NCBI RefSeq assembly: GCF_005160265.1
Contig: NZ_CP039865.1
Coordinates: 2,876,828-2,940,827 of the forward strand
Direction: 5' to 3'
Length of the DNA: 64,000 bases
Source of the DNA: Phreatobacter aquaticus
Lineage (GTDB): Bacteria > Pseudomonadota > Alphaproteobacteria > Rhizobiales > Phreatobacteraceae
Position 1 is the first letter of the stretch. Every line of letters begins with the position of its first letter. Below, one piece after another: positions 55,689 to 64,000 of this stretch. The translations under genes were made by a program, and so were the position numbers. The notes under the pieces were generated by a model that saw only the letters and a list, made by a program, of their open reading frames with translations, was not told the DNA's origin and made no database searches.

Positions 55689-56486
55689 ATGCTTCGCTCC
55701 GCCCTGCTCAATGTCATGGTCGGCGCCGCCCTCAAGGCGGGCCGCGGCCTCAAGCGCGACTTCGGCGAGGTGGAAAACCTCCAGGTCTCGCTGAAGGGGC
55801 CTGCCGATTTCGTCAGTGCGGCCGATCGCAAGGCCGAGGAGGTCGTCAAGGCCGAGCTGATGAAGGCCCGGCCGGGCTATGGCTTCATCGGCGAGGAGGG
55901 CGGGCGCACCGAGGGCTCCGACGTCACCCACACGTGGATCGTCGATCCGCTCGACGGCACCACCAATTTCCTGCACGGCATTCCCCATTTCGCCGTGTCG
56001 ATCGCGCTGGAGCGCAATGGCGTTCTGGTTGCGGGCGTCATCTACAATCCGGCCAATGACGAGCTCTACATGGCCGAGCGCGGCGTCGGCGCCTTCCTGA
56101 ACGACCGCCGCCTGCGCGTCTCCGCCCGCAAGAAGCCCGAGGACAGCGTCGTCGGCTGCGGCATTCCGCATATTGCCCGCGGTGACCATTCCGAGTTTCG
56201 CAACGAGATGCGGATCGTCCAGTCCCGCTTCGCCGGCCTGCGCCGGATGGGCGCCTGCGCGCTCGATCTCGCCTATGTTGCGGCCGGGCGGTTCGACGGC
56301 TTCTGGGAGCGGGGCGTGTCGTCGTGGGACCTCGCGGCCGGCATCGTTCTGGTCCGTGAGGCCGGCGGCTTCGTCACCGATTGCGAGGGCCACGACGCCA
56401 TGCTGGTGAAGGGCGACGTCTGCTGCGGCAACGAGCCGATCCACAAGGAGCTTCTCGCCGCCATCAAGGAAGGCCAGAAGGGCTGA
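55689..56486 (+). CDS. suhB: Inositol monophosphatase family protein (SuhB)
   Basis: A 265-residue Mg-dependent phosphatase. The metal motifs are GEEGG (residues 68-72), WIVDPLDGTTNFLHG with DPLDGT at 86-91, and SWDLAAGIVLVREAGG. SuhB also acts in ribosome biogenesis in enterobacteria. A close homologue could be an inositol- or histidinol-phosphatase. The next gene starts 3 bases on. Confidence 0.92.
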   Translation: MLRSALLNVMVGAALKAGRGLKRDFGEVENLQVSLKGPADFVSAADRKAEEVVKAELMKARPGYGFIGEEGGRTEGSDVTHTWIVDPLDGTTNFLHGIPHFAVSIALERNGVLVAGVIYNPANDELYMAERGVGAFLNDRRLRVSARKKPEDSVVGCGIPHIARGDHSEFRNEMRIVQSRFAGLRRMGACALDLAYVAAGRFDGFWERGVSSWDLAAGIVLVREAGGFVTDCEGHDAMLVKGDVCCGNEPIHKELLAAIKEGQKG

Positions 56487-56489
56487 GCG

Positions 56490-57014
56490 ATGGGGCAGGC
56501 CAAGAGGCGCAAAGAGGCCGGCGAGCGCGTCTCCTTCTGCCGCACCTGCACCTATTGCTGCTCACTTCCCACCATCGAGGCGCTCGACAAGCCGGCCTAT
56601 AGGCCCTGTCAGCATATCCGTGACAATGGCTGCTCGATCTTTGGCCAGCCCGAGCGGCCGGGCACTTGCACCGCCTATGCCTGCGCCTATCTGTCCGCCA
56701 GGCTCGCCGACAGTCCGGACCGCAATCGCATTCCGCACCCGCTCGATTGCGGCGCCTATTTCCACCGCGACCCCGTGGAGAAGGTGATCTTCGTCTTCAT
56801 CGACCCCAAGCGGCCGATGCTGTGGAAGGCGAGCCCGCTGCCGGACCTCTTCAGGGCGCAATTCCCGGCTGGTTTCGTGCTTTTCATCACCGACCGCGGC
56901 CGCCAGATGGTGATCCGTGATGCAGCAACCTTCGGCGAGGTTCTGGCCCGGGACTTCGTCGAGATCGCTGATCGTGAAGGGCGACCGCTGGACGTGCCGA
57001 GTTTCTCTGGGTGA
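56490..57014 (+). CDS. Cys-rich YkgJ-like metal-chelating protein
   Basis: A 174-residue protein with a CRTCTYCC cluster near residue 12, further cysteines in RPCQHI, NGCSIF, GTCTAYAC and DCGAYF. This is the CxxCxxCC plan of the YkgJ family (putative zinc- or iron-binding). It has no signal peptide. It follows suhB by 3 bases and is likely co-transcribed. Its function is not known. Confidence 0.75.
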   Translation: MGQAKRRKEAGERVSFCRTCTYCCSLPTIEALDKPAYRPCQHIRDNGCSIFGQPERPGTCTAYACAYLSARLADSPDRNRIPHPLDCGAYFHRDPVEKVIFVFIDPKRPMLWKASPLPDLFRAQFPAGFVLFITDRGRQMVIRDAATFGEVLARDFVEIADREGRPLDVPSFSG

Positions 57015-57085
57015 CCGAAGTGATCCGGACCCCCTTTACCTCGCCTTAAGTCAGCTCTGGCACGCTGACCTTGAGGTAAGTACAC

Positions 57086-58630
57086 GTGCAACACGCTGAA
57101 ATCTTTGTCGATAACATCGCAGGTCGCGCGTTGGCACCGGCAATCCGCCGGTTGCTGGACGTCTGGACCTCGTTCCACGACAGTTACGGCTATGCACCGT
57201 TTGCCCCGTTCGATCCGGAAGCGCTGGGACCGATCGCCGACGACATGATCGTGATCCAGCCGCAGGGCCCCGATGACGGGACCTATCTGCACTACGGACG
57301 CTCCATCGCGGCAACCAGTGGCGCCGACATGACCGGTAAGCGCATGGGCGACGTCCACTCGGCCATCGGGCGGCTCTTCCGTGAGTCCCAAGCCAAGGTG
57401 ATTGCCGAGAAGCGGCCGGTCCTGACGGTCCATCGCCGGGGCGAGACCCGCTCCGAGCAATGGGAGCGCCTGGTGCTCCCTTGCCGCCAGACCGATGGTT
57501 CCGACCTGATCGTTGTGTTCTGCAAGAGCCGCTCGGAATCCGGTGACGTGCTTGCGGCCCTGCTGGACGCCTCCCTGCACGGAATTCTGGCCGTCCGCCT
57601 GATCCGCGATGAGGCTGGCGAACCGGTTGACGGCGAAATCACCCTTGCCAACCGCCGCGCCGCCTATTTCGCAGGCCGATCGCTCGACGAGATGACCGGT
57701 GCGCGGGTCCTTTCGCTCTTTCCCGATCTGACGACGCGTGACCTGTGGTCGCGCTATGTGGCGGTGGCCGTCGGCAAGCAGCCGTTGGAATTCACCATGC
57801 CCTACGATCGCGACGGGCGGACGCGCTGGTTTGAAGTTTCGGTCGTCCCGCATGGCGACGGGTTCATGGTCACCTATACCGACATTACCAAGCGCAAGGC
57901 CGACGAGGACGCGGCGCGGCAACGCGAAGCGGAGATCGCGACCGCCAATCAGGTGTTGCAGAAGGAAATCGCGCGGCGTCAGGAGCTTGAGGCCGAGTTG
58001 AACCGGCTCGCGACTATCGATCCCCTGACGGGCGCCCGCAATCGGCGCGCCATCGCCGAGGGCCTGCAGAACACGCTGGCCCTGTCCGAGCGCTATGGCC
58101 ATCCGATCTCGGTCTTCGTCATGGATCTGGATCACTTCAAGCGGGTCAACGACACCCATGGCCACGCGGCGGGCGATATCGTGCTGCGCTCCACGGCCAG
58201 CATCCTGACCCATGGGCTGCGCGAAGACGTGGACATGATTGGCCGGCTCGGCGGCGAAGAGTTCATCGCGATCCTGCCGCATACGGGGTTGGAAGGGGCC
58301 GTTCTGGTGGCCGAGCGGATCCGCAAGATGCTCGCCACGACCCAGGTCGCTCATGGCGCTGATTGGCTGGGCTGCACGGGCTCCTTCGGTGTTGCCTGCT
58401 GGGACGGGCGCGAACATCCGGACCGGCTGCTGAGCCGCGCCGACGAAGCGCTCTATCGTGCGAAATCGGCCGGTCGAAATCTCGTGGCGGTGGATGAGGG
58501 GACGACCGGAACGGCGGTGCTGCATCCCGAGGGCATTGCCATGGCGCCAACCTCGGAAGAGCCCAGTCCGATCAAGCGGACCCGTCGCTCGACCGCGCCA
58601 CGGCGCAAGGCCGATCCGCGTCAGGGCTGA
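57086..58630 (+). CDS. PAS-GGDEF diguanylate cyclase
   Basis: A 514-residue cytoplasmic signalling protein that should make c-di-GMP. The N-terminal sensor (residues 1-145) and a PAS domain (about 150-270, ending DITKRKADEDAA) are joined by a coiled coil to a GGDEF domain with DLDHFKRVND (347-356) and GGEEF (389-393). The inhibitory RxxD site is not in register (E380 where Arg is expected). The tail is basic (RTRRSTAPRRKADPR). GTG 57086 is the start, with GAGG upstream. Confidence 0.9.
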   Translation: MQHAEIFVDNIAGRALAPAIRRLLDVWTSFHDSYGYAPFAPFDPEALGPIADDMIVIQPQGPDDGTYLHYGRSIAATSGADMTGKRMGDVHSAIGRLFRESQAKVIAEKRPVLTVHRRGETRSEQWERLVLPCRQTDGSDLIVVFCKSRSESGDVLAALLDASLHGILAVRLIRDEAGEPVDGEITLANRRAAYFAGRSLDEMTGARVLSLFPDLTTRDLWSRYVAVAVGKQPLEFTMPYDRDGRTRWFEVSVVPHGDGFMVTYTDITKRKADEDAARQREAEIATANQVLQKEIARRQELEAELNRLATIDPLTGARNRRAIAEGLQNTLALSERYGHPISVFVMDLDHFKRVNDTHGHAAGDIVLRSTASILTHGLREDVDMIGRLGGEEFIAILPHTGLEGAVLVAERIRKMLATTQVAHGADWLGCTGSFGVACWDGREHPDRLLSRADEALYRAKSAGRNLVAVDEGTTGTAVLHPEGIAMAPTSEEPSPIKRTRRSTAPRRKADPRQG

Positions 58631-59532
58631 ACAAGCGCCGACAATGTCGCGAGGGCGTCTGCCGGGCTTGTGGCGACAAAGCCCGGCATCTGATGGCGAA
58701 ACCAGGTTTCCTGCCGCTTGGCATAGGCGCGCGTGTCACGCTGTCCCTTGCTGACGGCATCATCCATCGACATCTCGCCGCGAAGATGCGCGATCAGGCC
58801 GGGCACGCCATGCGCTCGCATCGCCGGCAGGGCCGGATCAAGCCTGCGCTCCGCCAGCCGACGGACCTCTTCCAGGGCCCCCTCTGCCATCATCGTCTCG
58901 AAACGCCGGTCGATGCGGTCGCGCAGCACCTGGCGGTCGACCGCCAGGAAGACGCCAGGTGAGCGTGCTGCGTCGAGCAGGGGAGCCGACCGCCCGTCCC
59001 TCTGCCATTCCACGAGCGGTCTGCCCGTCGCCTCCATCACCTCAAGCGCCCGGACAATGCGTTGGGGATCGCTTGGCCGGAGGCCCGCCGCGGTCTGCGG
59101 GTCGATCTGGGTGAGACGCGCATGGAGGTCTTGCGGGCTCTGGCCCAGGGCTTCGTCCCGAATGCGGGCTCGGACGTCGGTGGGAACGGGCGGGATCGCC
59201 GAGAGACCCTCCAGCAGCGCCTTGAAATAGAGCCCGGTGCCACCGACCAGGATCGGCAATTGCCCGGCCGCTGTGGTCTCGCCAATGATCCGGCTCGCCG
59301 CCGCGATCCACCGCCCGACCGAGAAATTCTCGCTGGCATCGACGGTGCCGTAGAGGCGGTGGGGGACGCGCGCCATCTCATCCGCATTCGGACGGGCCGT
59401 GATGACGGCCAGATCCGCATAGACCTGCATGGAATCGGCATTGATCACGACGCCATCGAAACGCTCGGCGATCTCGATCGCCAGCGCAGACTTGCCGCTG
59501 GCGGTCGGACCTGCGATGAGGACGGCCTTCAT
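58621..59532 (-). CDS. miaA: tRNA dimethylallyltransferase
   Basis: Puts the isopentenyl group on A37 of UNN-reading tRNAs. A 303-residue enzyme with the P-loop GPTASGKS (residues 8-15), INADSMQVYADLAV, LVGGTGLYFKALLEG and the C-terminal tRNA-binding region RQETWFRHQM. The Met at 59532 begins the domain. Its stop overlaps the end of the convergent cyclase gene. It is divergent from serB with only 27 bases between starts. Confidence 0.96.
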   Translation of the reverse strand: MKAVLIAGPTASGKSALAIEIAERFDGVVINADSMQVYADLAVITARPNADEMARVPHRLYGTVDASENFSVGRWIAAASRIIGETTAAGQLPILVGGTGLYFKALLEGLSAIPPVPTDVRARIRDEALGQSPQDLHARLTQIDPQTAAGLRPSDPQRIVRALEVMEATGRPLVEWQRDGRSAPLLDAARSPGVFLAVDRQVLRDRIDRRFETMMAEGALEEVRRLAERRLDPALPAMRAHGVPGLIAHLRGEMSMDDAVSKGQRDTRAYAKRQETWFRHQMPGFVATSPADALATLSALVQP

Positions 59533-59559
59533 TCTGGCTGTTTTCGCAGGACTTTCGTC

Positions 59560-60456
59560 TTGACCCACGTCGCGACCCTCATTTCCAATCCGGCGAAGCC
59601 TGCCGTGACCCCGGATGCTGTCAAAGCCGCCAGCGCCACGCTTCACAATGCGGCAGAACCGGCGACGCTCAATGCCGGCATTGCCGTCGACATTCCTTTC
59701 GCACCGGCTGGTGGCAGCGACAACAGGGCCGTAGCCGATCGTCTCCGCGCGGTCCTCGAGGGACTGCCGGTCGATGTCGTGGTGCAACCCGCGGCTGGCC
59801 GGCGCAAGCGGCTTTTCCTCGCCGACATGGATTCCACCATGATCGGACAGGAATGCATCGATGAGCTCGCCGATCTCGTTGGGCTCAAGGAGCATGTGTC
59901 GGCGATCACCGAGCGGGCGATGCGGGGTGAGATCGCCTTCGAGCCGGCTCTGCGCGAGCGCGTGGCGCTTCTGAAAGGGCTGGACGAGGGCGTGGTCGAG
60001 GAGGTGATTGCGAGCCGCATCACGCTGACGCCCGGCGGACGGGAACTGGTCCAGACCATGCGCGCCAGCGGCGCCTATGCGGCCCTCGTTTCAGGTGGCT
60101 TCACGCTCTTCACGGGCCCCATTGGCGGCATGATCGGCTTCCATGAAGACCGTTCCAACAAGCTCGTCGTCGAGGGCGGCAAGCTTGCCGGCCTGGTCGA
60201 AGAGCCGATCCTTGGGCGCGAGGCCAAGCGCGAGACGCTGATCGAACTCCGGGAGCGCTTTAGCCTTGGTGCTCACGAGACCATGGCCGTTGGCGATGGT
60301 GCCAATGACCTCGCCATGCTGGGCGAGGCGGGCATTGGCGTCGCCTATCATGCCAAGCCCAAGGTCGCGGCCGAGGCGTCGGTGCGCATCGACCATGGCG
60401 ACCTTTCAGCGCTTCTCTACATGCAGGGCTACGCCAGAGCCGAATTCAAGGCATGA
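59560..60456 (+). CDS. serB: Phosphoserine phosphatase (TTG start)
   Basis: Last step of serine synthesis. A 298-residue HAD hydrolase: nucleophile motif DMDST at residues 89-93, SGGFTLFTGPI in motif II, and VGDGANDLAMLGEAG in motif IV. The N-terminal ACT-like region begins THVATLISNPAKPA, the family N-terminus, directly after TTG 59560, which has an AGGAC site 8 bases upstream; no ATG or GTG fits better. Confidence 0.93.
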   Translation: MTHVATLISNPAKPAVTPDAVKAASATLHNAAEPATLNAGIAVDIPFAPAGGSDNRAVADRLRAVLEGLPVDVVVQPAAGRRKRLFLADMDSTMIGQECIDELADLVGLKEHVSAITERAMRGEIAFEPALRERVALLKGLDEGVVEEVIASRITLTPGGRELVQTMRASGAYAALVSGGFTLFTGPIGGMIGFHEDRSNKLVVEGGKLAGLVEEPILGREAKRETLIELRERFSLGAHETMAVGDGANDLAMLGEAGIGVAYHAKPKVAAEASVRIDHGDLSALLYMQGYARAEFKA

Positions 60457-60479
60457 AAAAGGGGGCCTCAGGCCCCCTT
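60456..60479 (-). terminator. Rho-independent terminator for degP (possibly shared with serB)
   Basis: A 9-bp stem AAGGGGGCC/GGCCCCCTT with a 3-base loop; on the minus strand it is followed by a run of five Ts. On the plus strand only two Ts follow, so it is weaker for serB. Confidence 0.8.
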
Positions 60480-60502
60480 GATCAGTCGGTCTCGATGCCG
60501 CG

Positions 60503-62086
60503 TCAGCGCAGGTTGAGCGCCACGAACCGCCGGTCGCCCTCGGCATTCGACACCAGGAACAGTGCCGAATTGCGGCCCTCGGCCTTGAGGGCCTCGATCC
60601 GCCGGGTGATATCGGCCGGCGAATTCACCGGCTCGTTCTGCACTTCGAGGATGACGTTGCCGGCCTCGATGCGCCGCTCGGCTGCCCGCGAATTCGGATC
60701 GACCTGGGTCACGATGACGCCACGCGCATCATCGCGGAGACGATAGCGCTGGCGCAGTTCCGCCGTCACCCCCGACAGCGACAGGCCAAGGGCCGTGACG
60801 GTCGGGTTCTCGCGCGGCCGCTCCGCCGGCTGCCGGCCGGTCGAGGCCTGCTGGATATTGCCTTCGCGGCGACCAAGCGTGATCGTCAGCGTCTGTTCGG
60901 CACCGGCCCGCATCACGACCAGTGGCACGGCCTTGCCGACTGCCGTTTCGGAGACGATGCGCGGCAGTTCGCGGGAATTGCGGACATCACGACCATCGAA
61001 GCGGATGATCACGTCGCCGGTCCTGAGGCCAGCGGGGCCGGCGGGGCCGGTCGGCTCGATGCCGGCCACCAGGGCGCCGCGCGAGCCGCGCAGGTTGAGG
61101 CTTTCCGCGATCTCGTCGGTGACCTCCTGGATGCGCACGCCGAGCCAGCCACGGCGCGTTTCGCCGAATTCGCGCAGCTGCCCGATGATCGGGCGAGCGG
61201 TATTGGCCGGAACGGCGAAGGCGATGCCGATATTGCCGCCGGACTGCGAGAAGATCGCCGTGTTGATGCCGATCACGTCGCCGGCCATGTTGAACAGCGG
61301 GCCGCCCGAATTGCCGCGATTGATGGCGGCATCGGTCTGGATGTAGTTGTCGAACGGACCGGACTGGATGTCGCGGTTCTTCGCCGAGACGATGCCGGCC
61401 GTCACCGTGCCGCCGAGGCCCAGCGGATTGCCGATGGCCATCACCGGCTCGCCGATGCGGATCTTGTCGGAATCGGCGAGATTGACCGAGACCAGCGGCT
61501 TTTCCGGCTTCACCCGGAGAACGGCGATGTCGATCTCGCGGTCACGGCCGACGAGTTCGGCCTTCAGGCGCGTGCCGTCGTTGAAGATCACTGTGATCTC
61601 GTCGGCGCCATCGATGACGTGATTGTTGGTGATGATGATGCCCGAGGGATCGATCACGAAGCCCGAACCGAGCGACGACTGACGCCGCTGCGGCGTCTGC
61701 TGTCCCTGCTGGCCGGGAGCACCGGGACCGCCCGGTGCACCAGGAGCGCCTTCGCCGCGCCGGCGGAAGAATTCCTCGAACAATTCGTCAAACGGGGCGC
61801 CGGGGCCGGGGCGATTCTGGCCGCCGGGTGCCTGGCCACCGGGACCGCCGGGCGGGCGACCGCCGGGGGGACGCGCTGCAGCCGTGTCGATCCGGGTCGA
61901 GGTCGAAATGTTGACCACGGCATCGATCACGCGTTCGGCGAGATCGGAAACATCCACCGCGGAGCGGGCCTGAGCCTGGGGCACCGCCACCGGTGAGAGG
62001 CTGGCTGCGCCGCCAAGGGCTGCCGCGAGAGCCGCAATCGCGAGGCTCTGGCCTAGCCGGCGGGTTGAAGAAACTGTGCGCGCCAT
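60503..62086 (-). CDS. degP: DegP/HtrA-type periplasmic serine protease (Do family)
   Basis: A 527-residue exported protease-chaperone. It has a signal peptide, then a long Gly/Pro/Gln-rich insert (residues about 69-135). The trypsin-like domain has His156 in TNNHVID, Asp186 in REIDIAVLRV and Ser260 in GNSGGPLF. Two PDZ domains follow (starting near GWLGVRIQEV and in the final ~100 residues with RGVIVTQVDP). It degrades or refolds misfolded envelope proteins. Confidence 0.95.
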   Translation of the reverse strand: MARTVSSTRRLGQSLAIAALAAALGGAASLSPVAVPQAQARSAVDVSDLAERVIDAVVNISTSTRIDTAAARPPGGRPPGGPGGQAPGGQNRPGPGAPFDELFEEFFRRRGEGAPGAPGGPGAPGQQGQQTPQRRQSSLGSGFVIDPSGIIITNNHVIDGADEITVIFNDGTRLKAELVGRDREIDIAVLRVKPEKPLVSVNLADSDKIRIGEPVMAIGNPLGLGGTVTAGIVSAKNRDIQSGPFDNYIQTDAAINRGNSGGPLFNMAGDVIGINTAIFSQSGGNIGIAFAVPANTARPIIGQLREFGETRRGWLGVRIQEVTDEIAESLNLRGSRGALVAGIEPTGPAGPAGLRTGDVIIRFDGRDVRNSRELPRIVSETAVGKAVPLVVMRAGAEQTLTITLGRREGNIQQASTGRQPAERPRENPTVTALGLSLSGVTAELRQRYRLRDDARGVIVTQVDPNSRAAERRIEAGNVILEVQNEPVNSPADITRRIEALKAEGRNSALFLVSNAEGDRRFVALNLR

Positions 62087-62223
62087 GGTCGTTCCCCGGA
62101 AAGGTGGCAAGGGCAAACCCGCCAGTCGTGGCGGGTTCTGGATCATGCCCCTAGTCAACCATGAATTGAGGCGAATTGGCGACCGTTGAAACGCTGCGTC
62201 ACCGCGACATTCCGCGTCAGCGG

Positions 62224-62643
62224 TCAATCCTCGGTGATGGACCGTGGCGGCTGACGCAGAAAGGCGGCGTCGACCGGCACCTGGAGGCCCGTTGCCAGCC
62301 GATTGGTTTCGCTCGCCATGCCGACGACGGCCATCAGTTCCATGAACTGGGCGTCGGACATGCCCTTGGCGCGCGCGGCGGCCGCATGCGAGTTGATGCA
62401 ATAGTTGCAGCCATTGGCAATCGACACCGCGACATAGATCAGTTCCTTGGTCAGCGGGTCGAGGGCGCCCGGCGCCATCACCTGCTTGATGCTCTCCCAG
62501 GTCCGCTTCAGGCTGACGGGGTCATGGGCCAGCGCCCGCCAGAAATTGTTGACGAAGTCGCTCTTCCGGGTCTCCCGGATGTCGGCGAAGACCGCTGCCG
62601 CCTCCGGCGAGAGCTGGTCGTCATCGAGAAGCGGCATGGTCAT
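62224..62643 (-). CDS. Carboxymuconolactone decarboxylase / AhpD-family protein
   Basis: A 139-residue alpha-helical protein with the redox motif CNYCINSH (Cys79, Cys82, His86) typical of AhpD-like peroxidases. KELIYVAVSIANGC precedes it. It could reduce peroxides or act as a decarboxylase; the CxxC favours the former. The Met at 62643 is chosen; 62637 is a near alternative. It lies 44 bases downstream of the peptidase gene. Confidence 0.87.
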   Translation of the reverse strand: MTMPLLDDDQLSPEAAAVFADIRETRKSDFVNNFWRALAHDPVSLKRTWESIKQVMAPGALDPLTKELIYVAVSIANGCNYCINSHAAAARAKGMSDAQFMELMAVVGMASETNRLATGLQVPVDAAFLRQPPRSITED

Positions 62644-62687
62644 CGGCGTTACTCTCGGCTCTGTTGGCCAGGATTCTGGCGGTTGGC

Positions 62688-63818
62688 TCAACCCGCCAGA
62701 TCCTCGATCAGGCCGGCGAGGATTGTCCCGCGCGGGGTGATCGAGCGAATGTCGCAGAATTCTTCCTTGGTGTGGATGCCGCCACCCCAGACCCCGAGCC
62801 CGTCAAGCGTCGGAACGCCAAGCGCGCCGGTGAAATTGCCGTCCGAGCCGCCGCCCGACTGCATGTGATCGAACGGCCAGCCATGGGCATCGGCAATCGC
62901 CTTGGCCTTGGCATAGAGCGCCATGGTTGCGGCATTCGCGACATAGAGCGGCCGGACCGGTCCCGCCTCGATGGTGACCCGCGTGCCGGGGAAGGGCGCC
63001 CGCATCGTGCGCAGGCGCTGGTCGATATCGGCGACATCCTCGGGCGTCGCGGCGACACACAGCACTTCCGCCGAACACAGCACCGGCACCACATTGACCC
63101 AGGTGCCGGAATTGACCCGGCCGACCGCGAAGGTCTGCCCCTTATCGTAGTCCGACCAGTCTTCCATCGTCTCGATGAGCCGGGCCATGGCGCGAATCGA
63201 GCTTACCCCGCGCCGGATGGCGGCACCCGCATGGGACGGCTGGCCATGAACATGGATGTTGTAGCGCAGCACCGCATGGCGGCCGGTGACGCAGACATGG
63301 TCGCGGCCGGGTTCGGGCACGAGCACATGCGCGTGCTTCTTCGCTTCGGCCTCGATGGTCGCGCGCGACGACGGCGAGCCGACCTCCTCGTCGGGGATCA
63401 GGACCACCGTCACGGTCCGCTTCAGTTTGCCGCCGCGCGCCGCGATCAGCTTGGCGAGCACATGCAGCGTCAGCACCGTGCCGCCCTTCATGTCGGTGAC
63501 GCCAGGACCGTAGAGCTTGTCGCCTTCGATCCGGATGGGGAGCGGACCCGCCAGTGTGCCGACGGCATGGACCGTGTCGACATGGGCGAGGATCAGCAGG
63601 CCGGGCCTTGGCTCCGCGCCATCGAGCCGGCCCACCACCACATCGCCGAAGCCGAGCGTGCCCGCCTGCCGCTCGATGCGGAAACCCATGGCAGCCAGGT
63701 CCTTGGCGCCCTCGTCGAGCATGCGGTTGACCGCACCTGCGTCATAGGTCGGGCTCTCGATCGAGGCCCAGCGGATGATGTCGGCGACGACCTGGTCCAC
63801 ATTGGCGGTGACGGGCAT
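62688..63818 (-). CDS. M20-family metallopeptidase (glutamate carboxypeptidase-like)
   Basis: A 376-residue zinc enzyme. The metal site is formed by LAHVDTVH (His79), GVTDMKGG (Asp109) and PDEEVG (Glu144, Glu145), with GGGSDGNFTGA near the C-terminus. The dimerisation/lid domain lies in the middle (HVHGQPSHAG). It resembles CPG2-type carboxypeptidases and ArgE/DapE relatives. Cytoplasmic; substrate unknown. Confidence 0.9.
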   Translation of the reverse strand: MPVTANVDQVVADIIRWASIESPTYDAGAVNRMLDEGAKDLAAMGFRIERQAGTLGFGDVVVGRLDGAEPRPGLLILAHVDTVHAVGTLAGPLPIRIEGDKLYGPGVTDMKGGTVLTLHVLAKLIAARGGKLKRTVTVVLIPDEEVGSPSSRATIEAEAKKHAHVLVPEPGRDHVCVTGRHAVLRYNIHVHGQPSHAGAAIRRGVSSIRAMARLIETMEDWSDYDKGQTFAVGRVNSGTWVNVVPVLCSAEVLCVAATPEDVADIDQRLRTMRAPFPGTRVTIEAGPVRPLYVANAATMALYAKAKAIADAHGWPFDHMQSGGGSDGNFTGALGVPTLDGLGVWGGGIHTKEEFCDIRSITPRGTILAGLIEDLAG

Positions 63819-63872
63819 GCAAGGCTCCTCCTGATGATGGAGCGGAGCCTAGGGCGGGTTCTGCGCGGGCGT

Positions 63873-64000
63873 CTACGGCGATTGCCGCTCGCGAGCTATG
63901 ATCCCGAAATTCTGGCCGCCGAACTGCTGGTCGATCCGCTTGAGGCGGCTGTCGTGATCCGACCAGTTGAAGCGCCCGGTATTGCGGCCGGCTGAGGGCC
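63873..64000 (-). CDS. C-terminal end of an unidentified gene (cut by the window edge)
   Basis: On the minus strand a frame is open from the window edge to a TAG at 63873-63875. It reads RFNWSDHDSRLKRIDQQFGG and ends IIARERQSP. Codon choice is like that of the neighbours and the sequence looks like protein. It ends 54 bases before the M20 gene and may be co-transcribed with it. Too short to identify. Confidence 0.55.
   Translation of the reverse strand, partial: PSAGRNTGRFNWSDHDSRLKRIDQQFGGQNFGIIARERQSP

Overview
The window is a 64 kb piece of a high-GC chromosome with about 68 protein genes. No rRNA, tRNA, CRISPR array, phage or insertion sequence was recognised. Gene order and protein style point to an alphaproteobacterium of the order Hyphomicrobiales (Rhizobiales). 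The signs are the trpF-trpB-trpA-accD-folC run, sppA-ihfB-lapA, a DUF4164 gene beside zapA, the tkt-gap-pgk-fba run, an AccD without its zinc ribbon, and ECF42 with a YCII/DGPF partner. The genus cannot be fixed from sequence alone; a Phreatobacter/Bosea-like organism is a guess.

Layout. Positions 1-6.3 kb: the 3' end of lepB, an ECF42 sigma factor with its YCII-domain partner, two paralogous small secreted proteins, a UPF0126 channel-like protein, grpE and a ketopantoate-reductase-like enzyme. Positions 6.3-12.9 kb: a glycosyltransferase that seems to have lost its N-terminus to a frameshift, next to an AT-rich patch; then a DEAD-box helicase/cold-shock pair, an MDR oxidoreductase, a CitE-like lyase and dps.

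Positions 13.0-22.5 kb form the main accessory block, which I read as a 3-sulfolactate degradation island. On the minus strand it carries suyA, suyB, a GNAT gene, a SuyZ-like exporter (UPF0324), slcC and comC. Divergent on the plus strand are a GntR/HutC regulator, two tandem TctC-type binding proteins and a Bcr/CflA efflux pump. SlcC and ComC together would racemise sulfolactate through sulfopyruvate, SuyAB would release pyruvate and sulfite, and SuyZ would export the sulfur anion. No matching uptake permease and no sulfite dehydrogenase are present.

Positions 22.5-33.2 kb: a YitT protein, a DUF2272 protein, then folC, accD, trpA, trpB and trpF. An aldo-keto reductase and an ornithine-cyclodeaminase-like gene interrupt the run before lapA, ihfB and sppA. 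Positions 33.3-41.5 kb: a MarR/hydrolase divergent pair, pyrF, a flavin reductase, a YbhN-like membrane protein, a metallo-hydrolase, a lytic transglycosylase and rpsA. Positions 41.9-51.8 kb: zapA and DUF4164 on the minus strand; a fumarylacetoacetase-like gene with a Tat-type TctC binding protein; then tkt, gap, a 47-residue membrane peptide, pgk, a secreted hydrolase-like protein and class II fba, closed by a strong terminator. Positions 51.8-64 kb: a 638-residue secreted repeat protein, a degenerate ThiE-like protein, a Sel1 protein, suhB, a Cys-rich protein, a diguanylate cyclase, miaA, serB, degP, a CMD-family protein, an M20 peptidase and the end of an unidentified gene.

Most of the window is core metabolism. 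The best leads for new biology are the sulfolactate island with its orphan binding proteins and embedded acetyltransferase, the secreted repeat protein at 51.8-53.7 kb, the degenerate ThiE-like protein, and the unlisted small membrane peptide between gap and pgk.
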